Positions 27,173 to 35,963 are shown, counted from the stretch's first letter. The stretch is 64,000 bases of DNA from Stramentimicrobium sp964433555 (GCA_964433555.1 CAYSRG010000011.1:1-64000); one strand, 5' to 3'. Notes: a model not told the origin generated them from the sequence alone. Program-made: numbers and translations.

Positions 27173-28789
27173 ATGGCAGAAGAATATGTATTGCAGATGA
27201 AAAATATCCAGAAAGAGTATTATGGCAATAAAGTCTTGAAAGGAGTAAATTTATCGGTTAAAAAAGGAGAAATCCATGGACTTATTGGAGAGAATGGTGC
27301 CGGTAAGTCTACCCTGATGAACATACTTTTTGGAATGCCTGTTATTCATTCTACCGGTGGATATTCGGGTAATATCTACATTAATAGTAAGAAAGTAGAT
27401 ATAAAATCACCCTTTGAAGCCATGAAAATTGGCATTGGCATGGTACACCAAGAATTTATGCTCATACCCAATTTTACTATTACCGAAAACATAAAACTTA
27501 ACAGAGAGATTACTCAGGATAACTTAATCAGCAAAGTATTTAAAAGTGAAAGACTGAAAACTCTCAATAGCAGTGCCATGGCTGAAGATGCCAGAAAAGC
27601 CCTTCATAGAGTAGGGCTCAATATTGATGAATGGGTGACCATTGCCGGATTGCCTGTGGGATATATGCAGTTTGTAGAAATTGCCCGGGAAATTGATAAG
27701 ACCGGTATTAAACTTTTAGTATTTGATGAACCCACTGCAGTACTTACTGAGAGTGAAGCCAGTAATCTTATATCAGCCATGAAAAGATTAGCTGAGGCGG
27801 GCATAGCTATTCTTTTCATCACACACAGGCTGAGTGAAGTTATTTCTGCAGCAGATAATATTACTGTTTTACGAGACGGTGAGCTAGTAGCAGTCAAGGC
27901 AAAAAAGGATACGGATGTAATAGAACTGGCTGAGATAATGGTGGGAAGAAAAGTTGATTTAAAAAGTAAATCTGAACAGTCCAGGAAGTATAAAGATAAA
28001 GAGGTAATTCTGGAAATTAAGGATTTACAGGTTGATATGCCTGGAGAAAGGGTGAAAGGGGTAGACTTAGGGATTTATAAAGGTGAAATTTTTGGTATTG
28101 GCGGCCTTGCCGGACAGGGTAAAGTCGGCATTGCCAATGGAATTATGGGTCTTTATCCCAGTAAGGGTGAAGTGTTTTTTAAAGGTAAGAAGTTAGATTT
28201 GAACAATACCAGGGGAGCTATAAATAAAGGGCTTGCCTTTGTTTCAGAAGATAGAAGGGGAATGGGATTGTTGTTGGATCATTCTCTTGAACTAAATATT
28301 GTGATTACCACTATGCAGAATAAGGGTAAATTTTTGAAGAGATTCGGGATTTTTAGTCAATTAGATAATAAAGAAATAAGAGAATATGCAAATAAAATGA
28401 TAAAAGATTTGGATATAAGATGTATACGACCACAGCAATTAACAAGACAACTTAGCGGAGGTAATCAACAGAAGGTTTGTGTTGCCCGAGCTTTAACCCT
28501 GAATCCTGAAGTACTGTTTGTTTCTGAACCTACACGTGGTATTGATATAGGAGCAAAAAAACTGGTTCTTGATTTACTGGTTAAACTAAATACAGAATTA
28601 GGTATGACTATTATAATGACTTCCAGTGAATTGGTAGAGCTACGATCTATCTGTGATAGGATTGCTATTATATCTAATGGTAAGGTTGAAGGAATACTTA
28701 AACCAAGCAACAGTGACCGAGAATTTGGTCTGATGATGGCAGGAGAATATAGAAGAATGCAAAGGGAGGAGGCCACGATTAATGATTGA
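27173..28789 (+). CDS. ABC transporter ATPase with two nucleotide-binding domains
   Basis: 538 residues with two tandem ABC domains, as in ribose/nucleoside-type importers. First domain: Walker A GENGAGKST (about 39), a degenerate signature (LPVGYMQFVEIARE) and Walker B LLVFDEPTAVL. Second domain: a modified Walker A (GGLAGQGKVG, about 319), a full signature LSGGNQQKV (about 430) and LFVSEPTRGID. One site is therefore likely non-canonical, as usual in this subfamily. It overlaps the first permease by 8 bp. It energises uptake of the DUF3798 ligand by context. Confidence 0.93.
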   Translation: MAEEYVLQMKNIQKEYYGNKVLKGVNLSVKKGEIHGLIGENGAGKSTLMNILFGMPVIHSTGGYSGNIYINSKKVDIKSPFEAMKIGIGMVHQEFMLIPNFTITENIKLNREITQDNLISKVFKSERLKTLNSSAMAEDARKALHRVGLNIDEWVTIAGLPVGYMQFVEIAREIDKTGIKLLVFDEPTAVLTESEASNLISAMKRLAEAGIAILFITHRLSEVISAADNITVLRDGELVAVKAKKDTDVIELAEIMVGRKVDLKSKSEQSRKYKDKEVILEIKDLQVDMPGERVKGVDLGIYKGEIFGIGGLAGQGKVGIANGIMGLYPSKGEVFFKGKKLDLNNTRGAINKGLAFVSEDRRGMGLLLDHSLELNIVITTMQNKGKFLKRFGIFSQLDNKEIREYANKMIKDLDIRCIRPQQLTRQLSGGNQQKVCVARALTLNPEVLFVSEPTRGIDIGAKKLVLDLLVKLNTELGMTIIMTSSELVELRSICDRIAIISNGKVEGILKPSNSDREFGLMMAGEYRRMQREEATIND

Positions 28790-29831
28790 ATTAATCAAAA
28801 AATATATTAACAATATTGGTCTTCCCAGGCTTATCATTACCCTGCTTTTTATTGGCATTTGTGTAACAGCTATTATTATTGGTTTACCTGTAGGTTTGCT
28901 GGCTTCTGATGTAATCAGGAGATTTGGAATGTTTGGAGTGCTTGCTCTGGCGATGGTACCCGCTATTCAATGTGGTACCGGCCCTAATTTTGCCTTACCT
29001 ATCGGTATCATTTGTGGATTACTGGGTAGTCTTATGACTATTGAATTTGGATTGACTTCGCCAGTCCTTGGTTATGGTTTTATTTCAGCAGTGCTTATTT
29101 CTTTGCCTTTTGCCATAATATCGGGTTGGTTATACGGTATTCTTCTTAATAAAATAAAAGGTTCTGAAATGCTGGTGGCAACCTACACCGGTTTCTCAAT
29201 TGTGTCTTTTTTACAGATAGGGTGGGTGACTTTACCTTTCACTCATCCGGAAATGAGATGGCCTATCGGCAAGGGCTTAAGAGTTACGGTATCATTAGAG
29301 TCAACCTTCGGAGGAGTCCTTAATAGATTATGGGGTATTAATGTCGGAGGAGTGTATATACCAACTGGGCTATTACTATTCTTCATCGGATGTTGCTGGC
29401 TGGTATGGCTTTTTTCCAGAAGTAAAAGCGGTATTGAAATGATTACAGCAGGAGCCAATCCAAAATTTGCTGCAGCAGCAGGTATCAATGTAGATAAAAA
29501 TAGAATTATTGGAACAATTCTATCAACAATAATTGGAGCAATTGGTATAATAGTTTATTCACTTAGTTTTGGTTTTCTGCAATTATATTTAGCACCCCTT
29601 TATATGGCTTTCCCAGCTGTTGCAGCTGTTTTAATCGGAGGAGCCTCCACATCCAAGGTAAAAATATCTCACGTCATTATAGGAACTTTTTTATTCCAGG
29701 GACTATTAACTGTTGCTTTACCGGTAGCAAACCAGATGTTCCCGGAAGGAAATCTCTCTGAAGTGCTAAGAATGATAGTCCAAAATGGGATAATCCTCTA
29801 TGCGCTTACTAAGATGGGGGGTGAATCATAA
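28782..29831 (+). CDS. ABC transporter permease (BPD_transp_2 family), subunit 1
   Basis: 349-residue integral membrane protein with about eight to ten helices. Family features: a central loop GVYIPTGLLLFFIG, then RSKSGIEMITAGANPKFAAAAGINVDKNRIIGT, the cytoplasmic coupling helix of ribose/nucleoside/branched-chain amino-acid-type permeases, and LIGGASTSK near the end. It overlaps the ATPase gene and is followed 1 bp later by the second permease, so the two probably form a heterodimeric channel. Confidence 0.92.
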   Translation: MIELIKKYINNIGLPRLIITLLFIGICVTAIIIGLPVGLLASDVIRRFGMFGVLALAMVPAIQCGTGPNFALPIGIICGLLGSLMTIEFGLTSPVLGYGFISAVLISLPFAIISGWLYGILLNKIKGSEMLVATYTGFSIVSFLQIGWVTLPFTHPEMRWPIGKGLRVTVSLESTFGGVLNRLWGINVGGVYIPTGLLLFFIGCCWLVWLFSRSKSGIEMITAGANPKFAAAAGINVDKNRIIGTILSTIIGAIGIIVYSLSFGFLQLYLAPLYMAFPAVAAVLIGGASTSKVKISHVIIGTFLFQGLLTVALPVANQMFPEGNLSEVLRMIVQNGIILYALTKMGGES

Positions 29832-29832
29832 A

Positions 29833-31134
29833 ATGGCTCAAGTTAATCAAATTAAAATAGCTCAACCAAAACTATCAATAAAAATAAGGAGACTACTGTT
29901 TGATAATAGTGTTCCCTTATTATTTATTGTAATCTGCTTGGCGGGAGTATATTTCTCAAAATTACCCCTGGTGTTTATTTTAAATACCTTGCTCTCCAGA
30001 ATAACCAGAAACTCTTTTCTGGTTCTTGCCCTTGTTATTCCGGTAATAGCTGGTTTAGGTCTTAACTTTGGTATTGTAATTGGAGCAATGGCTGGACAAT
30101 TTGCTATCATCATTGTTACTCACTATAAAATCGCCGGCTTTCCTGGTTTTTTGATGTGTCTTTTGCTGGCAACTCCCATAGCAATCCTTTTTGGGATAAT
30201 AACCGCTATGCTGCTTAACAGAACTAAGGGGCAGGAAATGATAACCAGTATGATTGCTGGATTTTTTGCCAATGGAGTTTACCAGTTTATTCTTCTTTTT
30301 CTGGTCGGAACACTAATTCCAATAAAGAATCCAGATCTGGTGCTCAGCAGAGGAATTGGTATCAGGAATACTATAGATCTGGCAACTGAGACTGGACTGA
30401 AATATGCTCTTGATAATGTGTTTAAATATCCCCTGTTTAATGTTTTAGTTGCAATATCTATAGCGTTACTAATAGGTCTATGTATGGATTATTATTTAAA
30501 AAGAAAAAAGGGTTATGAGGGAATAGATAATTTTAAATTTATTACCCAGATTATCATTATGGCATTCGTTCTCGGAGTAAGTCTATATATAATTATGACC
30601 GGATCAATTTTAAGAACAGTAAAGCTTCCGATTCTAACTTCTTTATTTATAGCAGCACTGTGGAGTTTTAATGAATTGGTTATGAAGACTAAATTAGGGC
30701 AAGACTTTAGAACAGTTGGTCATGATATGGAAATTGCTAAAATATCAGGAATAAACATAGAGAGAACAAGAATAATTGCTATGGTTATTTCTACTGTTTT
30801 TGCTGCCTGGGGACAGATTATTTTTCTTCAGAATATCGGAACCCTTTCCACTTATGGAAGTCATGTACAAATAGCTACCTTTTCAATTGCTGCGATACTT
30901 TTGGGGGGAGCATCTGTTACTAAGGCAACTAGCGGTCAGGCTATTCTGGGTATAATTTTATTTCATACTTTATTTATAGTATCACCTAAGGCTGGAAACA
31001 ATCTTTTTGGAGATGCCCAGATTGGGGAATTTTTCAGAGCCTTTATTTCATATGGAGTTATTGGAGTTGCTTTAGGACTACATGCCTGGAATAAAAGGAT
31101 TCAGGCCATGAGAAAACGTCTTGAAATTGTTTAG
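29833..31134 (+). CDS. ABC transporter permease, subunit 2
   Basis: 433 residues from ATG 29833, preceded by a G-rich site (GGGGGGTG). It is larger than subunit 1. The coupling helix is DFRTVGHDMEIAKISGINIERTRIIA, followed by LLGGASVTKATSGQ. About nine helices. The start is placed here rather than at an upstream in-frame codon inside the previous gene because of the ribosome site. Pairing with the preceding permease is inferred from gene order. Confidence 0.9.
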   Translation: MAQVNQIKIAQPKLSIKIRRLLFDNSVPLLFIVICLAGVYFSKLPLVFILNTLLSRITRNSFLVLALVIPVIAGLGLNFGIVIGAMAGQFAIIIVTHYKIAGFPGFLMCLLLATPIAILFGIITAMLLNRTKGQEMITSMIAGFFANGVYQFILLFLVGTLIPIKNPDLVLSRGIGIRNTIDLATETGLKYALDNVFKYPLFNVLVAISIALLIGLCMDYYLKRKKGYEGIDNFKFITQIIIMAFVLGVSLYIIMTGSILRTVKLPILTSLFIAALWSFNELVMKTKLGQDFRTVGHDMEIAKISGINIERTRIIAMVISTVFAAWGQIIFLQNIGTLSTYGSHVQIATFSIAAILLGGASVTKATSGQAILGIILFHTLFIVSPKAGNNLFGDAQIGEFFRAFISYGVIGVALGLHAWNKRIQAMRKRLEIV

Positions 31135-31193
31135 GAATTAGGATTAGAAATAGAGTACTTAAAAATATAAATACAGATTGAAGGGGAATAGGA

Positions 31194-32291
31194 ATGTTTA
31201 ATAAAAAATATACTGATAAACTTCGCAAACTAATGGCAAATAATAATATCAATGCCATTATCATTGGTCCTTCGGTTGATTTGGATTTTTTGACTGGATT
31301 TAATCCTCGCATTTGCGAAAGATTCCAAGCCCTCTTTCTTTTATCAGATGGCCAATCTTTTCATATCTCCCCACAGCTTTATTTTGAGGAAGCTGAAAAA
31401 CACCTCTCCGGCCAGGCAGATCTCTTTATGTGGAAAGACAGTGAAAGTTTCTTAGAGGCAGTTGAACAAGCCAACCGGAAGTATCAACTGGCAGGGAAAA
31501 CAATTGCCATCAACAGCACCATAAGAGGAATAGACCTCTTGGAACTTAAGGATCGGCTTCCAGCTAACTTTGTCAGCGGACATGAGCTATTGGAGGCACT
31601 AAGAATTAAAAAGGAGAAAAGTGAAGTAGAAAAATTAAGGATAGCTGCCCAGATAGCCGATGAGGTAGTGGGAGAGACTATTGGTTACATCAATCCCGGC
31701 CGGACCGAAAAAGATATCAAAAAGAAGATAGAGGAATTATTTGCCCAAAGGGGAGCCAGCCTCGCCTTTGATCCCATTGTGGCCTCCGGTCCCAATAGCT
31801 CTATGCCCCACTACTGTGATGATTCCCGAATCATCCAAAAAGAGGATATCCTTATTTTAGATTTAGGCTGTCAATATGAGGGCTATTGTTCTGATATATC
31901 CAGGACTGTTTTTGTTGGCAACATCACAGAGGAGCAAGAAAAGGTCTATCACATCGTCCTACAGGCTAATCAAGCTGCTGAGGCCAAGGCTAGAATAGGG
32001 GTCAGCGCAGAGGATGTGGATAAAGCAGCACGGGATATCATTACCCAAGCAGGCTATGGCCAATACTTCCTCAACAGAACAGGACACGGCATCGGTATCA
32101 GCGTACATGAAGCGCCCTACATCAGGACTGGCAACAAACAGATCTTAGAGCAGGGCATGTCCTTTAGTATAGAGCCTGGCATCTATCTCAAGAATAGATT
32201 TGGAATACGTATTGAGGATATTGTAGTGGTGGGAGATAAAGAGCCTGATATCCTGAATAACTTTTCTAAGGAGATTATGGTAGTTAAATAA
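31194..32291 (+). CDS. M24-family aminopeptidase (Xaa-Pro peptidase-like)
   Basis: 365-residue pita-bread metallopeptidase. An N-terminal creatinase-like domain is followed by the catalytic domain with the five metal ligands in order: Asp in LILDLGCQYEG, Asp in CSDISRT, His in GTGHGIGISVHEAP-type HGIGIS, Glu in FSIEPGIY and Glu in RIEDIVVV. Enzymes of this type remove N-terminal residues before proline or act as dipeptidases. It lies 60 bp after the permease, which suggests that the importer brings in peptides or a related amide, but this is inference. GGGGAATAGGA precedes the ATG. Confidence 0.92.
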   Translation: MFNKKYTDKLRKLMANNNINAIIIGPSVDLDFLTGFNPRICERFQALFLLSDGQSFHISPQLYFEEAEKHLSGQADLFMWKDSESFLEAVEQANRKYQLAGKTIAINSTIRGIDLLELKDRLPANFVSGHELLEALRIKKEKSEVEKLRIAAQIADEVVGETIGYINPGRTEKDIKKKIEELFAQRGASLAFDPIVASGPNSSMPHYCDDSRIIQKEDILILDLGCQYEGYCSDISRTVFVGNITEEQEKVYHIVLQANQAAEAKARIGVSAEDVDKAARDIITQAGYGQYFLNRTGHGIGISVHEAPYIRTGNKQILEQGMSFSIEPGIYLKNRFGIRIEDIVVVGDKEPDILNNFSKEIMVVK

Positions 32292-32441
32292 ATAGTTTAT
32301 TTTCAGAATATTATTTTAGAAATCGTTTTTGTTTTCCAAATTTCCGGTTAACAATGATTTTAAAAATAAAATTGCCTTTCTAATTTGATAAGTAGCTTAT
32401 TAATTACCCGGAATATTATGATATTATGGAGTATTATAATA

Positions 32442-33209
32442 TTATTTAAAAAGCTGCCACTGAGTTACTATTTCTGAGGCAACTCTCTGTTTATTTTTAT
32501 CCCATATTTGATCGGATATCAGCTGTTTTGATTTATCTTGCTGTGGGAATATTTTTTGTTGAACCATAATCTCTCCTGGATATTTAATTTCATGATGATA
32601 TAAAACCTGTAGATATTTTAAGGTATAATGCTGTTTCATTATCTCAGGCTTGTTTTCCATAATCCAGTCTATATATCTGGAGTTATGAACATGACCCAGA
32701 ATATCAATATCTTGTATTTGAACAACATATTCTTTTTCTTCATTTTGATATTTAGGTTCCCTGAGAAGGGATGAATGTGCAATTGATAATGAGCATGCCT
32801 CAACTGGTTTAATTAGCCAAAGACTTGATAAGTTTGAAGGTATTTTTACTGGTCTTTGTTTATTAATATTATAGAAAATCCAGCGAGAAGATACCTTAAT
32901 TATACTTTCATTCTGATTGCTTTTTATTAAGAACTCTCGATAAGCGAAACATCTCTTAATCCGGGAAATCCAGGTTTCGATTTCAATCATCTCTCTTAAA
33001 CGAGGCCATCTATTAATCCTAATATTCCAGGAGAGTAGTATCCAGGAATATCCTTTTTTAAATAAGGTTTCTATAGAATAGCCTAATGATTCAGAGTGGT
33101 GTGCCGCAGTATCATTTAAATAGTCGATTAATTTAACTGGATTTAATTGCTGGTTATTTAAAACATCATATGAATGTACTTCAAATATTTTATTAAAAGC
33201 TTGTTTCAT
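32442..33209 (-). CDS. Acyl-ACP thioesterase
   Basis: 255-residue double hot-dog protein of the acyl-ACP thioesterase family. It opens with FNKIFEVHSYDVLNNQQLNPVKLIDYLND, has WILLSWNIRINRWP, RRCFAYRE-like and SRWIFYNI segments in the first hot-dog, and IDILGHVHNSRYIDWIME (catalytic Asn/His region) in the second. It releases free fatty acids from acyl-ACP in the cytoplasm. It is isolated on the minus strand with no fatty-acid genes nearby. Its upstream region faces tRNA-Arg. Confidence 0.88.
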   Translation of the reverse strand: MKQAFNKIFEVHSYDVLNNQQLNPVKLIDYLNDTAAHHSESLGYSIETLFKKGYSWILLSWNIRINRWPRLREMIEIETWISRIKRCFAYREFLIKSNQNESIIKVSSRWIFYNINKQRPVKIPSNLSSLWLIKPVEACSLSIAHSSLLREPKYQNEEKEYVVQIQDIDILGHVHNSRYIDWIMENKPEIMKQHYTLKYLQVLYHHEIKYPGEIMVQQKIFPQQDKSKQLISDQIWDKNKQRVASEIVTQWQLFK

Positions 33210-33405
33210 AATTCCTTGGTATAAATTCTAATTTTAAATATTTTTAAATTATTAGAATGCTCAGAATGCAACATTGCTTTATATTATAATAAAGAGAAAT
33301 TTTTAAGGCAAGTGTTACTATAATATTATTTCATTTGACGAAGATATTAAATTATAATAAAATCTAATTTAGCTTTAGAGCTAATTATTATCCTCTCATC
33401 TAAAT

Positions 33406-33479
33406 GCGCCCGTGGCTCAATTGGATAAAGCAACTGACTACGGATCAGTAGATTGGGGGTTCGAGTCCCTCCGGGCGCA
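33406..33479 (+). tRNA. tRNA-Arg(ACG)
   Basis: 74 nt; acceptor GCGCCCG / CGGGCGC with discriminator A. Loop CTACGGA gives anticodon ACG, whose A34 must be deaminated to inosine by TadA; tadA lies 280 bp downstream. The CCA end is not fully encoded (CCT follows). Confidence 0.95.
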
Positions 33480-33670
33480 CCTTTTTTAACATCATACTAT
33501 CTGGAAACTGGAAATCAAAACTGAAAAATAAATATTTAAGCGCATTGGGATTTTAAAAATCAGGATGCTCTGAAATAGGTATTTTATTAGAATAATTATT
33601 TTATATTCTAGTAAAGTTGTCAGTATAAGTTTTTATATAAAAATAAAATAGAGTGAAAAAGTAATAAAAG

Positions 33671-33698
33671 GATTTCAAGGGAGTGAGCTCCCCTGACC
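33671..33698 (+). promoter_or_regulatory. Small hairpin element upstream of tadA (copy 2)
   Basis: GATTTC followed by a stem-loop (arms 33676-33682 and 33689-33695, loop GTGAGC). It resembles the element upstream of lgt, with differences in both arms that keep most of the pairing. The rest of 33480-33758 shows no gene. Confidence 0.3.
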
Positions 33699-33758
33699 AT
33701 AGTTTAGTCTTAGCCAAGGTTAAAACATTTTTTATCTTTATATAGGCAGAGTGATTTA

Positions 33759-34214
33759 ATGATAGATAATATTCACCAGATGATAATGCAAGAGGCGCTT
33801 CAACTGGCCTGGGAGGCTTTTTACAGGGAAGAGGTTCCAGTTGGAGCATTAATTGTTTTAGATGAACAGATTATTGTCAGGGCATTTAATAAGAAGGAAA
33901 TGACACATGACCCCACCGCTCATGCTGAAATGATAGCACTACGTGAAGCATGTGCCAGAGTAAATAGCTGGCATCTGGATGATGCAATAATGTATGTAAC
34001 TTTAGAGCCATGTCCCATGTGTGCTTATGCTATCATTCAAGCTCGACTAAAAAAGCTCATTTTTGGAGCATATGATACTAAAGCAGGAGCTGCGGGCAGT
34101 GTTATTAACATTTTTGAAAAAAAGTTGTTTAACCATGAGGTAGAAGTTATTGGTGGTATTCTGGAAGAAGAATGCGGGGCAGTATTAAAGAAGTTTTTCC
34201 TGAATAGAAGATAA
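33759..34214 (+). CDS. tadA: tRNA-specific adenosine deaminase
   Basis: Zinc deaminase that converts A34 of tRNA-Arg(ACG) to inosine so that it reads CGU, CGC and CGA codons. 151 residues; zinc and catalytic motifs HAE (DPTAHAEMIALREA) and PCPMCAYAI are intact. It sits next to its expected substrate tRNA. No good Shine-Dalgarno sequence precedes ATG 33759 (GGCAGAGTG), so expression may be modest or use the upstream structured leader. Confidence 0.95.
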   Translation: MIDNIHQMIMQEALQLAWEAFYREEVPVGALIVLDEQIIVRAFNKKEMTHDPTAHAEMIALREACARVNSWHLDDAIMYVTLEPCPMCAYAIIQARLKKLIFGAYDTKAGAAGSVINIFEKKLFNHEVEVIGGILEEECGAVLKKFFLNRR

Positions 34215-34239
34215 TATGTCTGTCATTATTAGCTCATAA

Positions 34240-34334
34240 GGAGAGGTGGCCGAGTCCGGTTGAAGGCGCTCGACTCGAAATCGAGTAGGCGGTTAATAAC
34301 TGTCTCGCGGGTTCGAATCCCGCCCTCTCCGCCA
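34240..34334 (+). tRNA. tRNA-Ser(CGA)
   Basis: Class II tRNA; acceptor GGAGAGG / CCTCTCC, discriminator G and encoded CCA. Loop CTCGAAA gives anticodon CGA. The long variable arm is present. A tyrosine recombinase and the cassette array follow immediately, so the 3' end is a plausible attachment point. Confidence 0.95.
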
Positions 34335-34457
34335 GTTAGAAAATGTCTTTGTTGGCTCGCCCTCTGCGAGGATTCGCCAACCGATTTTAAGCGCAAATTG
34401 GAATTTTTTATCTTTGTCCCGAAGGGGCTGGCCAAAAGCGGGCTTCCCTCATTTTTA

Positions 34458-35264
34458 TCATAATGGACTTTTAATATTTTTAAGTTTAGGATTTGTAACA
34501 TGTGTATAAATCTGTGTTGTTCTGATATTTTGATGGCCAAGTAGTTCTTGGACAAAACGGACATCGGTTCCATTTTCCAGTAAGTGGGTAGCAAAAGAAT
34601 GCCTAAGCGAATGAAAAGTAACGTCTTTTTTGATCCCTGAATCACGTAGGGCGTTTTCAAAAACTTTCTGTGCTGTTCTTGTAGTCAGTATTCCACCTCG
34701 TTCACTTGCAAACACAAGACCATTTTTATTTTTCCCAGCAATTAAATTCTTCAAGCCATCAATTAAACTTGTCGGCATCACGCTTATTCGGTCTTTTTGA
34801 CCCTTTGCTTGTTTAATATGCACCGTTAATTCTTCAAAATCCAAATCTTGTACTTTTAATCCAATAACTTCGCTTACTCTAAGTCCTTCCCCGTAAGCAA
34901 GCGACAGGAGAAGTTTGTGCTTAGTATTTTTTGGAGATTCTAAAATTTTAGCTACTTCACTTCGGGACAACACAGTAGGCAAGCTTTTTGGTTTTTTTGC
35001 TGATTGGATCTCTATTTTCTGCAGATCTTTAACCACATTGCGATAGTAAAACTTAATGGCATTTAGATACAAATTTCTGCTTTGAGGGGAAATGCGTTTT
35101 TGTTCACAGTGGAGCAAGAAGTTTTTAATGTTTTCTTGATTGAGTTCTGTAAAGTTATTTACTTTAAAAGAAAAATATTCTCGTAAACCATAAAGGTAAC
35201 TTGTTATAGTTTTGGGACTATAATTTTTGATTTTGAGTTCACGCTCTGTTTTTTGAAGTTCTAT
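34458..35264 (-). CDS. Xer-like tyrosine recombinase, candidate cassette integrase
   Basis: The catalytic set is complete: Arg in GEGLRVSEV, Lys in KGQKDR, His-x-x-Arg in HSLRHSFATHLLENG, His in LLGHQNIRTTQ and Tyr in IYTHV. The first usual start codon is TTG 35117, but the frame is open to a stop at 35277-35279, and these 53 codons encode a typical core-binding domain (ELKIKNYSPKTITSYLYGLREYF). An AAGGA site at 35274-35278 lies 9 nt before ATA 35264, so a non-AUG start giving about 268 residues is likely. The extra helical segment that IntI proteins carry between the LIxxLKxL helix and the WxFVFP-type strand is absent. It is the only recombinase near the array. Confidence 0.85.
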   Translation of the reverse strand: MELQKTERELKIKNYSPKTITSYLYGLREYFSFKVNNFTELNQENIKNFLLHCEQKRISPQSRNLYLNAIKFYYRNVVKDLQKIEIQSAKKPKSLPTVLSRSEVAKILESPKNTKHKLLLSLAYGEGLRVSEVIGLKVQDLDFEELTVHIKQAKGQKDRISVMPTSLIDGLKNLIAGKNKNGLVFASERGGILTTRTAQKVFENALRDSGIKKDVTFHSLRHSFATHLLENGTDVRFVQELLGHQNIRTTQIYTHVTNPKLKNIKSPL

Positions 35265-35300
35265 TTGTATAAATCCTTAAAAAATATTAAAATTAACATA

Positions 35301-35392
35301 GTTTTCATACGATTTAAACTTATCATATTTTCGTATAATGTACAATATATAATTGTAAATATGAAAACACATCGTATAAAAACGAGTTATAT
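35301..35392. other. Candidate attI and divergent promoters at the array head
   Basis: The first cassette begins at GTTATATG (crossover G 35386). Just upstream, a short CATACGA/TCGTATA motif recurs three times: GTTTTCATACGAT (35301-35313), TTTTCGTATAATG (35328-35340) and ACATCGTATAAAAA (35369-35382), suggesting recombinase-binding sites. TTGTAA (35353-35358), 16 bp, TATAAA (35375-35380) could drive the cassettes. On the minus strand, TTTACA, 16 bp, TATACG could drive the recombinase. Confidence 0.45.
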
Positions 35393-35489
35393 GTAATGCC
35401 GACTTGAATGCCGGAAGATATAGATAATTTTACTTTTTCATCACATCGTTGGTTACTTCAATGGAAATATATAATTAGGAGAAAGCCAT

Positions 35490-35894
35490 ATGTTCAAAAA
35501 GAATCCTGAATCCGAAATTCAAAAACGTGAAGAGAATCTTATTGATGCGATGCGTCAAAATAATCTGTCATTTCTTGAAAATATATTTTCTGAAAAATAT
35601 GTTTTTCTTGGTTCAGATGGTTCTACTTGGGGAAAAGAAAAGGCTTTAGATGATTACAGGAATCCTCGTTATAAATTATCGAAAATTGAAATACATAATC
35701 GTAAGATAATAATACATAATTGTATTGCTATTGTAACAGGAATAAGTGCAGTTGAAGGCATAATAGGTGAAGAAACTCTTACAGGTAGATATCTATTCAT
35801 GAGAGTATGGTATAAAAGTAATAAGGAATGGAAAATTATCGCCGTAAATACGTGTATGGTAGATTCAATTAGCGGAAGTCGCCGCATTGAATAA
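35490..35894 (+). CDS. NTF2-like / DUF4440 protein (cassette A)
   Basis: 134 residues with the cone-shaped NTF2-like (SnoaL/DUF4440) pattern: an N-terminal helix (QKREENLIDAMRQNNLSFLENIFSEKYVFLGSDG), then KEKALDDY and several strands ending RYLFMRVWYKSNKEWKIIAVNTC. The fold binds or converts small ligands or mediates protein contacts; no catalytic residues can be named. ATTAGGAGAAAG precedes the ATG. It is the only gene of the first cassette and would be closest to a cassette promoter. Confidence 0.78.
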   Translation: MFKKNPESEIQKREENLIDAMRQNNLSFLENIFSEKYVFLGSDGSTWGKEKALDDYRNPRYKLSKIEIHNRKIIIHNCIAIVTGISAVEGIIGEETLTGRYLFMRVWYKSNKEWKIIAVNTCMVDSISGSRRIE

Positions 35895-35963
35895 TGAATT
35901 AAAAAACTGACTAAATATATTCATGCACTTTATCGTAAATAAAACTGGGAATGTCGGCGCTAC

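Noticed and set aside
34458..35264. Naming the recombinase IntI or XerC/XerD
   Set aside because: It lacks the IntI extension, and there is no dif-like context or second Xer gene to justify a Xer name; family-level call only.
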